A stretch of DNA of 30,713 bases, from the NCBI GenBank assembly GCA_964451365.1, contig CAYVIB010000045.1, forward strand, positions 1 through 30,713, given 5' to 3'. Made by a program: the position numbers and the translations under genes. Shown piece by piece: positions 1 through 7,324 of the stretch. Position 1 is the first letter of the stretch. Each line of letters begins with the position of its first letter. Below the pieces are notes generated by a model. It was given only the letters and a program-made list of their open reading frames with translations, was not told where the DNA came from and made no database searches. This DNA is from CAYVIB01 sp964451365 (lineage in GTDB: Bacteria > Pseudomonadota > Gammaproteobacteria > Pseudomonadales > Cellvibrionaceae).

Positions 1-199
1 CGTTGGTGATGCGGATGGCGCCGGTGAATCCGGAGCCCCACTGGTTGGTAACGACATATTCACAACCCGCCATTGCTTTGGTGGAGAACAGTAATGCTGA
101 GGCCAGCATACCGGTCACTGTCGCCGCTCGTTTTACCCGCGTCCAGGAAGTGCGGGGACGTGCGTTAAGTGACTTCTCCTTATGAGATTGACTTAACAT
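1..199 (-). CDS. Secreted CBM2-containing protein, 5' end only (runs off the left edge)
   Basis: Only the first 66 codons are inside the window. Translation from the ATG at 199 gives a long signal peptide (WTRVKRAATVTGMLASALLF, ending near KAMA) followed by the start of a type 2 cellulose-binding module (CEYVVTNQWGSGFTGAIRITN). CBM2 modules bind crystalline cellulose through surface tryptophans; the first Trp-containing strand is visible. The N-terminus is clearly paralogous to that of the bifunctional cellulase at 2019-5222: the WTRVKR signal start, the immediately following CBM2 and the 5' leader all match. This gene is therefore probably another poly-Ser-linked cellulase or xylanase with an N-terminal CBM2, but the catalytic domain lies outside the window. 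The start is supported by AAGAGGA placed eight bases upstream. Confident for a secreted CBM2 protein; its enzymatic activity is unknown. Confidence 0.85.
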   Translation of the reverse strand, partial: MLSQSHKEKSLNARPRTSWTRVKRAATVTGMLASALLFSTKAMAGCEYVVTNQWGSGFTGAIRITN

Positions 200-207
200 A
201 ACTAGAT

Positions 208-238
208 CCTCTTCATAGGTTTGTAACGTCGAAACTTG
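208..238 (-). promoter_or_regulatory. Conserved leader element, copy 1 (contains the ribosome binding site)
   Basis: On the minus strand the block reads CAAGTTTCGAC, nine bases, then CCTATGAAGAGG, immediately before the start at 199. The same two blocks in the same order lie before the gene starting at 5222. The AAGAGGA part is the Shine-Dalgarno sequence, but conservation extends well beyond it, which suggests a shared untranslated-leader function or recent duplication. Confidence 0.6.
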
Positions 239-428
239 TTGTTGTTCATTAAAATCGACGTTGGTTTTTTAAGGTGATATCTTCGCGTTTTAACACCTCC
301 GGCAAAAGGTACTGCCGGAAACGGACAAAGAGCACGGATTCACTTGCCGGACAAACAAGTAGCGTAGTCTTGCCCGAAGCCCGACCGGGCTGACAGCGTT
401 GCATAAACAAGCCTCTTACCGCTGTCGA

Positions 429-465
429 TTATCAAAACACTGTCAGGTCTGACGGGTTTTGATAA
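429..465. promoter_or_regulatory. 37-bp palindrome, possible operator or terminator
   Basis: TTATCAAAAC (429-438) and GTTTTGATAA (456-465) are perfect inverted repeats. Between them lies a second nested pair, GTCAG/CTGAC. Neither side is followed by a T run, so a classical intrinsic terminator is unlikely. Its position about 230-265 bases before the CBM2 gene, overlapping a 13-mer shared with the bifunctional cellulase gene, favours a protein-binding site. Function is inferred only. Confidence 0.4.
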
Positions 466-688
466 ATTGCACCGCGCGCTTTTTGAGCACGAGATGGCAA
501 TTTTCCACGAGGTATGCTGGTGCTCCTCATATGATTACAAAAAGGCAATTAGCACTGGCTTTGGACTGGAACTGCCGGTATCGGCTACCGCTCCATGCGT
601 CGTTCGATGACGGGAAACCCCGGAAACTATCCTGAGCAAGAGCTATTCGGGCAATTTCACAATCGCCCTGATTTGTTAAATCTCGCCG

Positions 689-1825
689 CTATAACCATTC
701 AAGGATCGAATTCGATGACACCCGGTCATACAGTTGTCTTTTGTCTGATCCATCCAGTTTCATCGTAACCAGGGACAGGGTTCTGGCTCCCAGGTCGGGG
801 GAGTACAGAAAAGCGATTTTTTCTTCGTCCGGCGAGAATACTGGCCGGTTATGTAAAAACTCACCGTCAGTCAGCTGTCGGTTTTTACCGGACAAATCGG
901 TTAAAAAAACCTGCATGCTGCCTTCGTAAACTTTCTTGTGATTTTTTTCATCGTAGTAGTAGTTGTAGTCCTTCAGCGCGGAATACAAAATGGTTTGGCT
1001 GTTGTTGGACCAGTCCACCGGTGATTGGACATGCATATTGTCCGGCGACAGTTTCACGACCTTGTTGGACTCGAGGTCCAACACGTTGAGATAGCGCGAA
1101 TTCCTGCCAAGCGCACTGGTGATAAAAGCGATTTTTCTCCCGTCCGGCGACCACTGCGCGGAAGCCACCTGTTCAAGCGTAACTTTTTCATCTTTTTCTT
1201 TTTTTTCTTCTTTCTTCCGCGAAAGGGGGAGAGATAACAGGGGCCGGTTTTTTCCGGTTTCGACATCGACGATGCCCAGGATGGAATTTGAATCTTTCAC
1301 GCTCACATAAGCCAGGCTTTTGCCATCCGGTGACCAGGCGTAGTCGAGAATGTTGGGGGCGGAAAGCAGCGTTTTGTGTTTTTTGCCCTTCACGTCCGTC
1401 ACGTTCAGCTTACGGCCGGATGAGGTTTTTTCCGCGTAAGCGATAAACCTGGCGTCGGGGCTGAAAGCCGGCGACTCCTTATTATTGGAGCCATCGGTAA
1501 TGTTCCCGACTTCCTTGCTTTTCGTGTCGACGGTGAAAATATTGTAGGTTTCCCCGGTTTTATGGAGGTCTATTTTTACCTCCTTCTTGCGGTTGGACAT
1601 AAACACGATTTGACCATCGGATGAGATGTCGGCGCGCATGTCCCGCCATTTGCTGTCGTCGGTGATTTTGGTTATCGCCCCTTTTTCATCAACCGAATAA
1701 ATATTGGTGGAAGGGCCGATGGTGCGGCTCATAAAAAAGATTTCCGCCCGCGCCGGCAGGATCTGGCTGGCTAGAAGGGTTATTGCGATTATGCGACTGA
1801 TTCTGGAAACGTTACTGCTTGGCAT
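689..1825 (-). CDS. Secreted TolB-like six-bladed beta-propeller protein
   Basis: The product is 378 residues with a signal peptide of about 27 residues ending in PARA. The rest is built of PD40/WD40-like TolB repeats: SPDARFIAYAEK, SPDGKSLAYVS, SPDGRKIAFITS, SPDEEKIAFLYS are clear blade signatures at regular spacing. It should be periplasmic. It is not canonical TolB, since the amino-terminal TolB domain is missing and there are no tol/pal genes nearby. Such stand-alone propellers often act as protein- or glycan-binding scaffolds, or as degenerate relatives of oligogalacturonate lyase; no catalytic residues are recognisable here. A highly charged insert (SRKKEEKKEKDEK) lies between two blades near residue 205. 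It sits between two CBM2 enzyme genes, so a role in polysaccharide use is plausible but inferred. The start ATG at 1825 gives an intact signal peptide. Confidence 0.75.
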   Translation of the reverse strand: MPSSNVSRISRIIAITLLASQILPARAEIFFMSRTIGPSTNIYSVDEKGAITKITDDSKWRDMRADISSDGQIVFMSNRKKEVKIDLHKTGETYNIFTVDTKSKEVGNITDGSNNKESPAFSPDARFIAYAEKTSSGRKLNVTDVKGKKHKTLLSAPNILDYAWSPDGKSLAYVSVKDSNSILGIVDVETGKNRPLLSLPLSRKKEEKKEKDEKVTLEQVASAQWSPDGRKIAFITSALGRNSRYLNVLDLESNKVVKLSPDNMHVQSPVDWSNNSQTILYSALKDYNYYYDEKNHKKVYEGSMQVFLTDLSGKNRQLTDGEFLHNRPVFSPDEEKIAFLYSPDLGARTLSLVTMKLDGSDKRQLYDRVSSNSILEWL

Positions 1826-1914
1826 AGCTGTCTCAACCGTTTTTAAACAACTGGGTCTTTCACAACCGGTTTTAGTCGATGGCTCTTTGAAAAAAACATG
1901 GACTAAAACAAGTT

Positions 1915-1951
1915 AAAAAACCATGGTCACCGACACTGCCGGTGGCCATGG
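1915..1951 (-). terminator. Distal intrinsic terminator of the bifunctional cellulase gene
   Basis: CCATGGTCACCG and CGGTGGCCATGG form a 12-bp stem with one G-T pair. On the minus strand it is followed by six T (A run at 1915-1920). It lies just beyond another terminator, giving a tandem pair. Confidence 0.7.
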
Positions 1952-1952
1952 C

Positions 1953-1989
1953 AAAAAAATCAACCCGGCCAGACATACCGGGTTGATTG
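1953..1989 (-). terminator. Proximal intrinsic terminator of the bifunctional cellulase gene
   Basis: ATCAACCCGG (1959-1968) pairs perfectly with CCGGGTTGAT (1978-1987). On the minus strand the hairpin is followed by a run of seven T (A run at 1953-1959). It starts about 30 bases after the stop codon at 2019. Confidence 0.85.
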
Positions 1990-2018
1990 CAGCACTGCAC
2001 ATGCTGCGTTCTTACCCC

Positions 2019-5000
2019 TTACAGCGGAGGGTAAGCGTTCTGCAGCAGAACCTGGAAGGCTTCGGGGAACCAGCGTCCTGCATGCGGAGCGTTGCCCATG
2101 GCGCCTGTACCATACTGCGTTGCGTCATGGTTTTGCGCGTTCGGGTCGCACATGGGGTCGTGTTTTTTGGCCGGATCGTTGGGATCCTGCTCGAAGTTCG
2201 GATCGCTGATGCCGTCGGATTCACCCTGCGGCTTGATCCAGACGTAGGCATCCACACCCGGTTCCGGATTGGCTTGCGGACGGAAGCCCACGCCACCCGG
2301 TTGGTTACACCAGTTGCCACGGTGTTCGCGCTTGTCGATTCGTGACTCGTTCACATAGGTGTTCAGATCAGAACTGGCGGATGCCTGGGTTGGACGATCC
2401 GGCCCGCCCCAGCCGTTACGGCCAGTGTCGATCAGCATGCCGATCGAGGAGGGGAAGCCTTGGCTGATCATCGCCTGGCGCCAATCTTGTACGAAGGTGA
2501 GCTCTTCGAGGTAGTTGTTCCACTCGTAGAAATCAGCGGATCGCACTTGGCCGCCACCGACCTGCAGTTGCGGGTTGGTGAGGAAGGGCTCGCGCACTGG
2601 CGTGTAGTTGGCAGAGTTGCTGGCAAAACCGGCGATACTGTTGACGCCTTCGTTGGTGCCTTTGATGGCGTTGCCGATCAACTGGGTAGCCTGGCTGAAG
2701 TTGTCGCTCCATCCAAGCCAACCGGAGTGGGCAATGTCGATATAAGGGTACACGTTGTCGACAGTGTTCAATTGGTTCAGCGCGTACTGTATGCCATCGA
2801 CGTAGCCGCCTGGGCCATTGGCTTCCTGGCAGTCCGGTTCATCCAGGTTGGTTACCAGGTTGGGCAGCGAATCCACCTCGATGATGGCCACGATGCGCAG
2901 GTCCGAATATGCCGGGTTGCTCACAATGTTGACGATCGGGTTGATGTACTCCTGCTGGTAACGCTGGAAGCCATTCTCGGATATACGCAGTTCTCCGCTG
3001 GAAGCCAGCGCCGCGCAATCGCGGTTCGGCAGGTCGTAGACCACAAACATGAACACGTCCGCGCCCTGTGCTACCGCTTCATCCAGATGATCCTGAAGAC
3101 CCCAGCCTTCCGCCGGGTCGATGGCGCCGATACGATCCATCCAGACTGCGGTGTTGTAGTTGGCTATGGCCGAACCACCGGGCTCACCGGCCGCCTTGGC
3201 GGACCAGACCGGATCCACGTACCACTTGGCGTTTTCGAAGGGGTTATCCCAGCCGGCGCCGCCACCACTGGTGGACGTACTGGAGCTGGATGAAGACGAA
3301 CTTGAGCTGCTGCTTGAAGAACTGCTGCTCGAGGAGCTGCTTGAAGACGAACTGCTCGAAGAACTGCTGGAAGAACTGCTGGAAGAACTGCTGGAAGATG
3401 AACTGCTCGAGCTCGATGTTCCTCCACAGGCCCCGAGGCTAGTCCAGGATGCATCGCTGCCGGGAATGGAGTTGGTGTACCAGTTTGCCTGGTAGAGGAC
3501 ACCGTTGTATACCATCCGATCGCCGGCTTCGGCGTGGTTATAAGCTCCGCCTTCCCAGTCCTTGGCGGTCCAGTTCGGATACTCGTTCACACCGTTGCAA
3601 TTGCCACCGGAGCTGCTCGAGCTGGAGCTTGACGAAGACGAGCTGCTGGAAGAGCTCGAAGACGATGAACTGCTGGATGAACTTGAAGACGACGAACTGC
3701 TGGAACTTGAGCTGGAGCTGGAACTTGAGCTGGAAGTGCCATTGTCGTAAGTGCGCAGGCGATTCCGCACATGGGCACCGGACGGTGTCAGATCGCTGGT
3801 GCTCCAGTTACCAGTGGTGCTGGCGCTGGGGTACAGCGCTGCCGAAGCTTCGTCGCGCACGCTCAGGGACCAGTTCAACCAGCTGATATTGTTCTGGTCG
3901 AAGAAGTCCAGCCAGGCGTCGGTTTCGCTCAGGCAGACACCGCCATCACTGCCACCATCGGCCGCAGAAGAACCCCACTCAGTGGAGAACAGTGCCGCGC
4001 CCTGTGACATGGCTGTGCGGGCCTTGTTGCGCAACCACTCACCATGGGTACAGGAGTAAAAGTGAATCGCGTAGGCCACATTCGGGAAGTTCAAGGGATC
4101 GGCCGCGGCGACATCCACATCCTGGCTCCAGTTCGGCGTGCCGACGATTACCACACCATCGGAGTCGATGTTGCGGATGGCCGGGATCACCTGTTGGGCG
4201 TAAGGCTTGATGGAACCACTCCAGCTGACGCCGTTGGGTTCGTTGGCGATTTCATAGATCAGGTTAGGAATATGACCATAACGATTGGCCACTTCCTCAA
4301 AGAAGTCGATTGCCGCGTCGCGGTGAATGTTGGGATCACCGTCGGACAAGATGTGCCAGTCGACAATCACGTAGATATCCAGGGCCACCGCGGCATCGAC
4401 GATTTCCCATACCTTATTGGCAACGCTGGGATCTTCGATATAACCGTCTTCCTCGGTATACATGGCCGCGCGGATAACATTGATATTCCAGTCATCCCGC
4501 AACCAGCGGATGCTGTCGATATTCATCCACGGCGCCGCGTCCGACCACTGCAGCCCCAGTGAACTCATGCCGCGCAACTGGATGGGGGCACCATTTTGGT
4601 TAACCAGTGTTCCACCCTGGATGCGCAGTTGTCCATTCTGGCTGACGAAGCCGCCGCCGGAGGTGCTGGAGCTGCTGCTGGAAGAGCTGCTTGAACTGGA
4701 ACTGCTGCTGGAGGAACTTGAGCTCGACGAACTTGAGCTTGATGAACTTGAACTGGACGAACTGCTCGAAGAAGAGCTGCTGGAATTACCACCGTTACAG
4801 GCCGCGCCGGTAATCTGTGGTGTTTCCGCGTTACTGCCACCCTTGGTGCCCTGGAAGCCGAATTCCACGGACTGTCCGGGTTGGATATTTCCATTCCAGC
4901 TGTAATTGGTTGCCGAATACGGATTATTGCCGCTGAGGGTGGCGTTCCAGCTGCTGGTAATACGATCGCCGCCACTGTATTGCCAGTTGATGTTCCAGCC

Positions 5001-5222
5001 ATTAATGGCGGAAGAGCCGTCGTTGGTGATCCGGATGGACGCGGTAAAGCCGCTGTTCCATTCGTTGCTGATGATGTAATCGCACGCGGCGAAACTCTGT
5101 GCCGAGAACAGTGCTGCTGAAGCCAGCACCCCCGTCATTGTTGCCGTGCGCTTTACTCGTGTCCAAATGGAACGGGAGCGCGGGGCGTCCGACGGTTTCT
5201 CCGTAAGGAGTGGATTTACCAT
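2019..5222 (-). CDS. Bifunctional cellulase CBM2-GH5-CBM5-GH6 (CelAB-like)
   Basis: The product is 1067 residues, secreted. Order: signal peptide 1-46 (ends SFA); CBM2 47-142; poly-Ser linker (40 Ser, 147-186); GH5 about 192-492 with acid/base Glu328 in NEPNG and nucleophile Glu415 in TEWG; poly-Ser linker (42 Ser, 497-538); CBM5 chitin/cellulose-binding module about 539-600 (YPNWTAKDWEGG, GVLYQANWYT); poly-Ser linker (46 Ser, 603-648); GH6 about 655-1067. In GH6, Tyr729 and Asp735 (YDLPNRDC), Asp784 (EVDSLPN) and Asp1003 (KPQGESDG) match the catalytic set of Trichoderma Cel6A. Retaining GH5 endoglucanase and inverting GH6 cellobiohydrolase/endoglucanase on one chain should cut cellulose cooperatively. 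The ATG at 5222 is chosen because it has AAGAGGA upstream and gives a proper signal peptide; the open frame extends 53 codons further without either. CelAB of Teredinibacter turnerae is the closest architecture known to me. Confidence 0.95.
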   Translation of the reverse strand: MVNPLLTEKPSDAPRSRSIWTRVKRTATMTGVLASAALFSAQSFAACDYIISNEWNSGFTASIRITNDGSSAINGWNINWQYSGGDRITSSWNATLSGNNPYSATNYSWNGNIQPGQSVEFGFQGTKGGSNAETPQITGAACNGGNSSSSSSSSSSSSSSSSSSSSSSSSSSSSSSSSSSSSSSSSTSGGGFVSQNGQLRIQGGTLVNQNGAPIQLRGMSSLGLQWSDAAPWMNIDSIRWLRDDWNINVIRAAMYTEEDGYIEDPSVANKVWEIVDAAVALDIYVIVDWHILSDGDPNIHRDAAIDFFEEVANRYGHIPNLIYEIANEPNGVSWSGSIKPYAQQVIPAIRNIDSDGVVIVGTPNWSQDVDVAAADPLNFPNVAYAIHFYSCTHGEWLRNKARTAMSQGAALFSTEWGSSAADGGSDGGVCLSETDAWLDFFDQNNISWLNWSLSVRDEASAALYPSASTTGNWSTSDLTPSGAHVRNRLRTYDNGTSSSSSSSSSSSSSSSSSSSSSSSSSSSSSSSSSSSSSSSSSSGGNCNGVNEYPNWTAKDWEGGAYNHAEAGDRMVYNGVLYQANWYTNSIPGSDASWTSLGACGGTSSSSSSSSSSSSSSSSSSSSSSSSSSSSSSSSSSSSSSSSSSSSSSTSTSGGGAGWDNPFENAKWYVDPVWSAKAAGEPGGSAIANYNTAVWMDRIGAIDPAEGWGLQDHLDEAVAQGADVFMFVVYDLPNRDCAALASSGELRISENGFQRYQQEYINPIVNIVSNPAYSDLRIVAIIEVDSLPNLVTNLDEPDCQEANGPGGYVDGIQYALNQLNTVDNVYPYIDIAHSGWLGWSDNFSQATQLIGNAIKGTNEGVNSIAGFASNSANYTPVREPFLTNPQLQVGGGQVRSADFYEWNNYLEELTFVQDWRQAMISQGFPSSIGMLIDTGRNGWGGPDRPTQASASSDLNTYVNESRIDKREHRGNWCNQPGGVGFRPQANPEPGVDAYVWIKPQGESDGISDPNFEQDPNDPAKKHDPMCDPNAQNHDATQYGTGAMGNAPHAGRWFPEAFQVLLQNAYPPL
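3279..3416 (-). repeat. Poly-serine linker DNA, third (46 Ser codons)
   Basis: A run of 46 consecutive serine codons between CBM5 and GH6. Codons are mixed (TCC, AGC, AGT, TCG, TCA, TCT), so the tract is protein-selected rather than a simple DNA slippage repeat. Flexible linkers of this kind are typical of Cellvibrio and Teredinibacter enzymes. Confidence 0.9.
3609..3734 (-). repeat. Poly-serine linker DNA, second (42 Ser codons)
   Basis: A run of 42 consecutive serine codons between GH5 and CBM5, with mixed codon use. The opposite strand is open here and would give Glu/Leu/Asp-rich peptides, which are shadows. Confidence 0.9.
4665..4784 (-). repeat. Poly-serine linker DNA, first (40 Ser codons)
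   Basis: A run of 40 serine codons between the N-terminal CBM2 and GH5, again with mixed codons. It joins an Asn before and Thr-Ser-Gly-Gly-Gly after. Confidence 0.9.
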
Positions 5223-5230
5223 AATATATT

Positions 5231-5257
5231 CCTCTTCATAGGTTTTGTCGAAACTTG
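5231..5257 (-). promoter_or_regulatory. Conserved leader element, copy 2 (contains the ribosome binding site)
   Basis: Minus strand: CAAGTTTCGAC, four bases, CCTATGAAGAGG, then seven or eight bases to the ATG at 5222. It matches copy 1 (208-238) in both blocks; only the spacer differs. Confidence 0.6.
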
Positions 5258-5569
5258 CTCGATCGACTCCGATCGACTCAGCCGACGAGATTTTTAATGG
5301 TTTTTGTCTTCGTATGAATGTTCCGGGAACGGGGTCATGTTCCCGGACATCAAACGTCAGGCGCTTGCCTTCTACGAGCAAGTAACCTTAATCGAATCAG
5401 GTCCTTGTCGACCTTTAGAAGTCGGGTGACGAATAAAATCACCCACTTTACGTTTACCAAAACGCAATCGGGATCGAGATCAGCTTTGATAAATTGCGTT
5501 CCCCGTCTTGTGGGCGGGGTATCGCAATCTTTTTGGAGTGAGACAGACGCACTCGCAAACATGATAATC

Positions 5570-5595
5570 AGGCGATCCTTCGCCTTCTTTTTTTT
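5570..5595 (+). terminator. Possible plus-strand terminator hairpin
   Basis: AGGCGA (5570-5575) pairs with TCGCCT (5580-5585) and is followed on the plus strand by TCTTTTTTTT. No plus-strand gene precedes it, so it may stop antisense transcription towards the methyltransferase-like gene, or be chance. Confidence 0.35.
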
Positions 5596-5637
5596 CCGTT
5601 CAGTTCTTTTTTTGTTTTTTAATATTTGTCTAAATTT

Positions 5638-7170
5638 TTAAATTACTCCGGGTATAAACCGGTACTTCACCTGTTTACAGTAATCCAGGTAGGCCGGGTC
5701 CGCGCTCAGGTGCCGCTCTTCGGTGAGAGCGCGCATATAGTAAACCCAGGTCATCAATATCAAGCCCAGGGTCTGCATTACGGCAACCGCCATACCGGTG
5801 TGGGTCGCATTGTAAATAATCGCGGGGAACATAACACACCACCAGGCGAAATTTTTTGATGCATAAGCCGGGTGGCGAATAAACGAAAATGGTCCCTTGC
5901 GGATAATGCCGCGGTTTGTGAGGTTGGAAAAGCGCACGCCAAACCACAATGTGGCGGACATATACACTATATAACTCATTACCATCATGCCGGTGAACAG
6001 GGTTATCAGCCACTGGTTGCTGAACTGCAAAACCTCGCGCTCGCCGGGCGCGGCGTAATAAAGGCCCAGCACCATTTGGAACGGTGGATAACATATCAGG
6101 CAAACAACCCAGCCGAGCATGGTCGGTTCAGCCGAAACCGTCTGGTTGTCCACCCAGCGGGAAGATACCACGTACCCGCACCAGGCCAGCGCTACATCAA
6201 TGGAAAAAATCAGCGCGATGGAAATATTGAAAAAGTCCTGATTAAAACGGACATGGCTGTAGTGACCGTTTTGAATCGCGGTGATCAGCCCGTCAAAAAG
6301 GTAACCCACATTGTTAACCAGGTGTGGATACTGATCGATAAAAAATACGGTCATCAACGGAGTGAAAAAAAGTTTTACCAGAATGCCGCGGGCTATTTTT
6401 TTGTCTTCTCCTTCAAAAGTCGGTCGTTGATGTTTGAAAATGGGTGTCAGCGAAAGAAAAAACAGCAGGATACGGCCAAGAAAGTAACCGAGGTCGCGGC
6501 GATCCGCCTGAGGGTCATGTTTAAGCGCGCGGGTCAACAGCACATAGGGCAGACCTGCCCAAAGATAGGCTTGCCAGACAAGCTCAAGAAAACGGAACCA
6601 GCCCCGATAATAAGGGGCATTTCGGGCGAAGCCGTACTCACCGGCGGTATGGAAAAAGGTAAGGGTGAGGTACAGCAGGCCGAGGTACAGCAGATAATTG
6701 CCCACGGCTTCGGCAAAAAATTTCAGGTGGCGGCCCGACGCGAGCAGGGGATGCAGGGTGAAGTAGCTTCCTCTGTTACGCAGCCATAAACGAATCGCTT
6801 CCGTTCCCACCATGGCACCGGTGCAGATAATCAAGGCTGAAAGAATCGTGTCGATTCTCTGGGTGGTGACCTGCCAACCAAAAATATTCAGGCCGGTATT
6901 CAGTATGCCCGAAGCTTTAAACCAGGCGGCACAGGCCACCACCGCCACAGCGCCGGCAATGCCGCTGATCCACGCATAATCGGTTATCCAGTGTCCTTCC
7001 GCATCTATAGTGGTAGAGAGAGATTTATTTTTATCTTTTTGCATCTTGCTTTTTTTATTTTCGCTCTTGCTTTCAGCTCCCGGGTGCTCTGCCGCCGTTG
7101 ATGTCCCGCGGTCGAAAAACCATCGGAGCACGGAAGGTGATTTGGATAACATATCATTATAATCGGTCAT
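5638..7170 (-). CDS. Polytopic membrane protein with ICMT/phospholipid-methyltransferase-like C-terminus
   Basis: The product is 510 residues. A charged cytoplasmic N-terminus of about 65 residues, rich in Lys and Ser, is followed by about ten or eleven hydrophobic segments. The last 110 residues carry the signature of the isoprenylcysteine carboxyl methyltransferase / phospholipid N-methyltransferase family: GIIRKGPFSFIRHPAYASKN, then a long hydrophobic stretch and EERHLSADPAYLDYCKQVKY. In that family the RHP motif and the ERHL...Y..Y..V.Y tail bind S-adenosylmethionine at the membrane surface. It is much longer than simple ICMT proteins (about 200 residues), so the first 390 residues form an extra membrane domain that I do not recognise. 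The substrate is unknown. It lies between cellulase and esterase genes in the same orientation, with a 154-base gap to the esterase. AGGAA five bases before the ATG at 7170 supports the start. Confidence 0.7.
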   Translation of the reverse strand: MTDYNDMLSKSPSVLRWFFDRGTSTAAEHPGAESKSENKKSKMQKDKNKSLSTTIDAEGHWITDYAWISGIAGAVAVVACAAWFKASGILNTGLNIFGWQVTTQRIDTILSALIICTGAMVGTEAIRLWLRNRGSYFTLHPLLASGRHLKFFAEAVGNYLLYLGLLYLTLTFFHTAGEYGFARNAPYYRGWFRFLELVWQAYLWAGLPYVLLTRALKHDPQADRRDLGYFLGRILLFFLSLTPIFKHQRPTFEGEDKKIARGILVKLFFTPLMTVFFIDQYPHLVNNVGYLFDGLITAIQNGHYSHVRFNQDFFNISIALIFSIDVALAWCGYVVSSRWVDNQTVSAEPTMLGWVVCLICYPPFQMVLGLYYAAPGEREVLQFSNQWLITLFTGMMVMSYIVYMSATLWFGVRFSNLTNRGIIRKGPFSFIRHPAYASKNFAWWCVMFPAIIYNATHTGMAVAVMQTLGLILMTWVYYMRALTEERHLSADPAYLDYCKQVKYRFIPGVI

Positions 7171-7324
7171 TATTTTCCTGCTCTTACACGAGATTTTGCG
7201 TGTCTGTTCGATGTTAAGTAAAAATAAAGAGCGGTCAACCCGCAGGGATAAACTGTTGGGTTAAGGATATTAACAGCATCGCGGACCGGTATTATTCTTT
7301 TCACAGTGAATTTACCCATTGTGT

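Larger units (their letters stand above)
200..688 (-). promoter_or_regulatory. Long leader/promoter region of the CBM2 gene at the left edge
   Basis: This 489-base gap has no gene. Moving upstream from the ATG at 199 it holds a conserved leader block (208-238), a perfect 6-bp hairpin (CCGGCA 299-304 with TGCCGG 313-318, 100 bases before the start), a short hairpin AGCCC/GGGCT near 379-392, a long perfect palindrome (429-465) and a 13-mer TTTGATAAATTGC (458-470) that recurs before the gene at 5222. The arrangement parallels the 5223-5520 region. No promoter hexamers can be assigned with certainty. The remaining part, 471-688, is the 3' side of the TolB-like gene and shows nothing recognisable. 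Confidence 0.55.
5223..5637 (-). promoter_or_regulatory. Leader and promoter region of the bifunctional cellulase gene
   Basis: This 415-base gap is rich in inverted repeats. Going upstream from the ATG at 5222: leader element copy 2 (5231-5257); a perfect 9-bp hairpin TCCGGGAAC (5322-5330) with GTTCCCGGA (5339-5347); GGGTGA/TCACCC (5424-5444); an 8-bp perfect inverted repeat AACGCAAT (5461-5468) with ATTGCGTT (5493-5500); and a CCCCG/CGGGG hairpin at about 5501-5519. TTTGATAAATTGC at 5485-5497 recurs 259 bases before the other CBM2 gene (here 263). The last 60 bases, next to the methyltransferase-like gene, are T-rich on the plus strand. Promoter hexamers are not assigned. Confidence 0.6.

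Noticed and set aside
2460..3293. Plus-strand 277-codon frame opposite GH6
   Set aside because: It mirrors a strongly supported catalytic domain and has no independent protein signature.
3160..3750. Plus-strand frames rich in Glu, Leu and Asp
   Set aside because: They are the opposite-strand reading of the poly-serine codons; no start signals or family features.
5223..5239. Short upstream frame MKRNILW overlapping the cellulase start
   Set aside because: Its ATG lies inside the Shine-Dalgarno region and has no ribosome binding site of its own, so translation is unlikely; the matching MKR start in other copies follows simply from the conserved DNA word.
5223..5381. A 53-codon N-terminal extension of the bifunctional cellulase
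   Set aside because: It lacks a ribosome binding site, would bury the signal peptide and overlaps a hairpin and leader element shared with another gene; the ATG at 5222 fits better.
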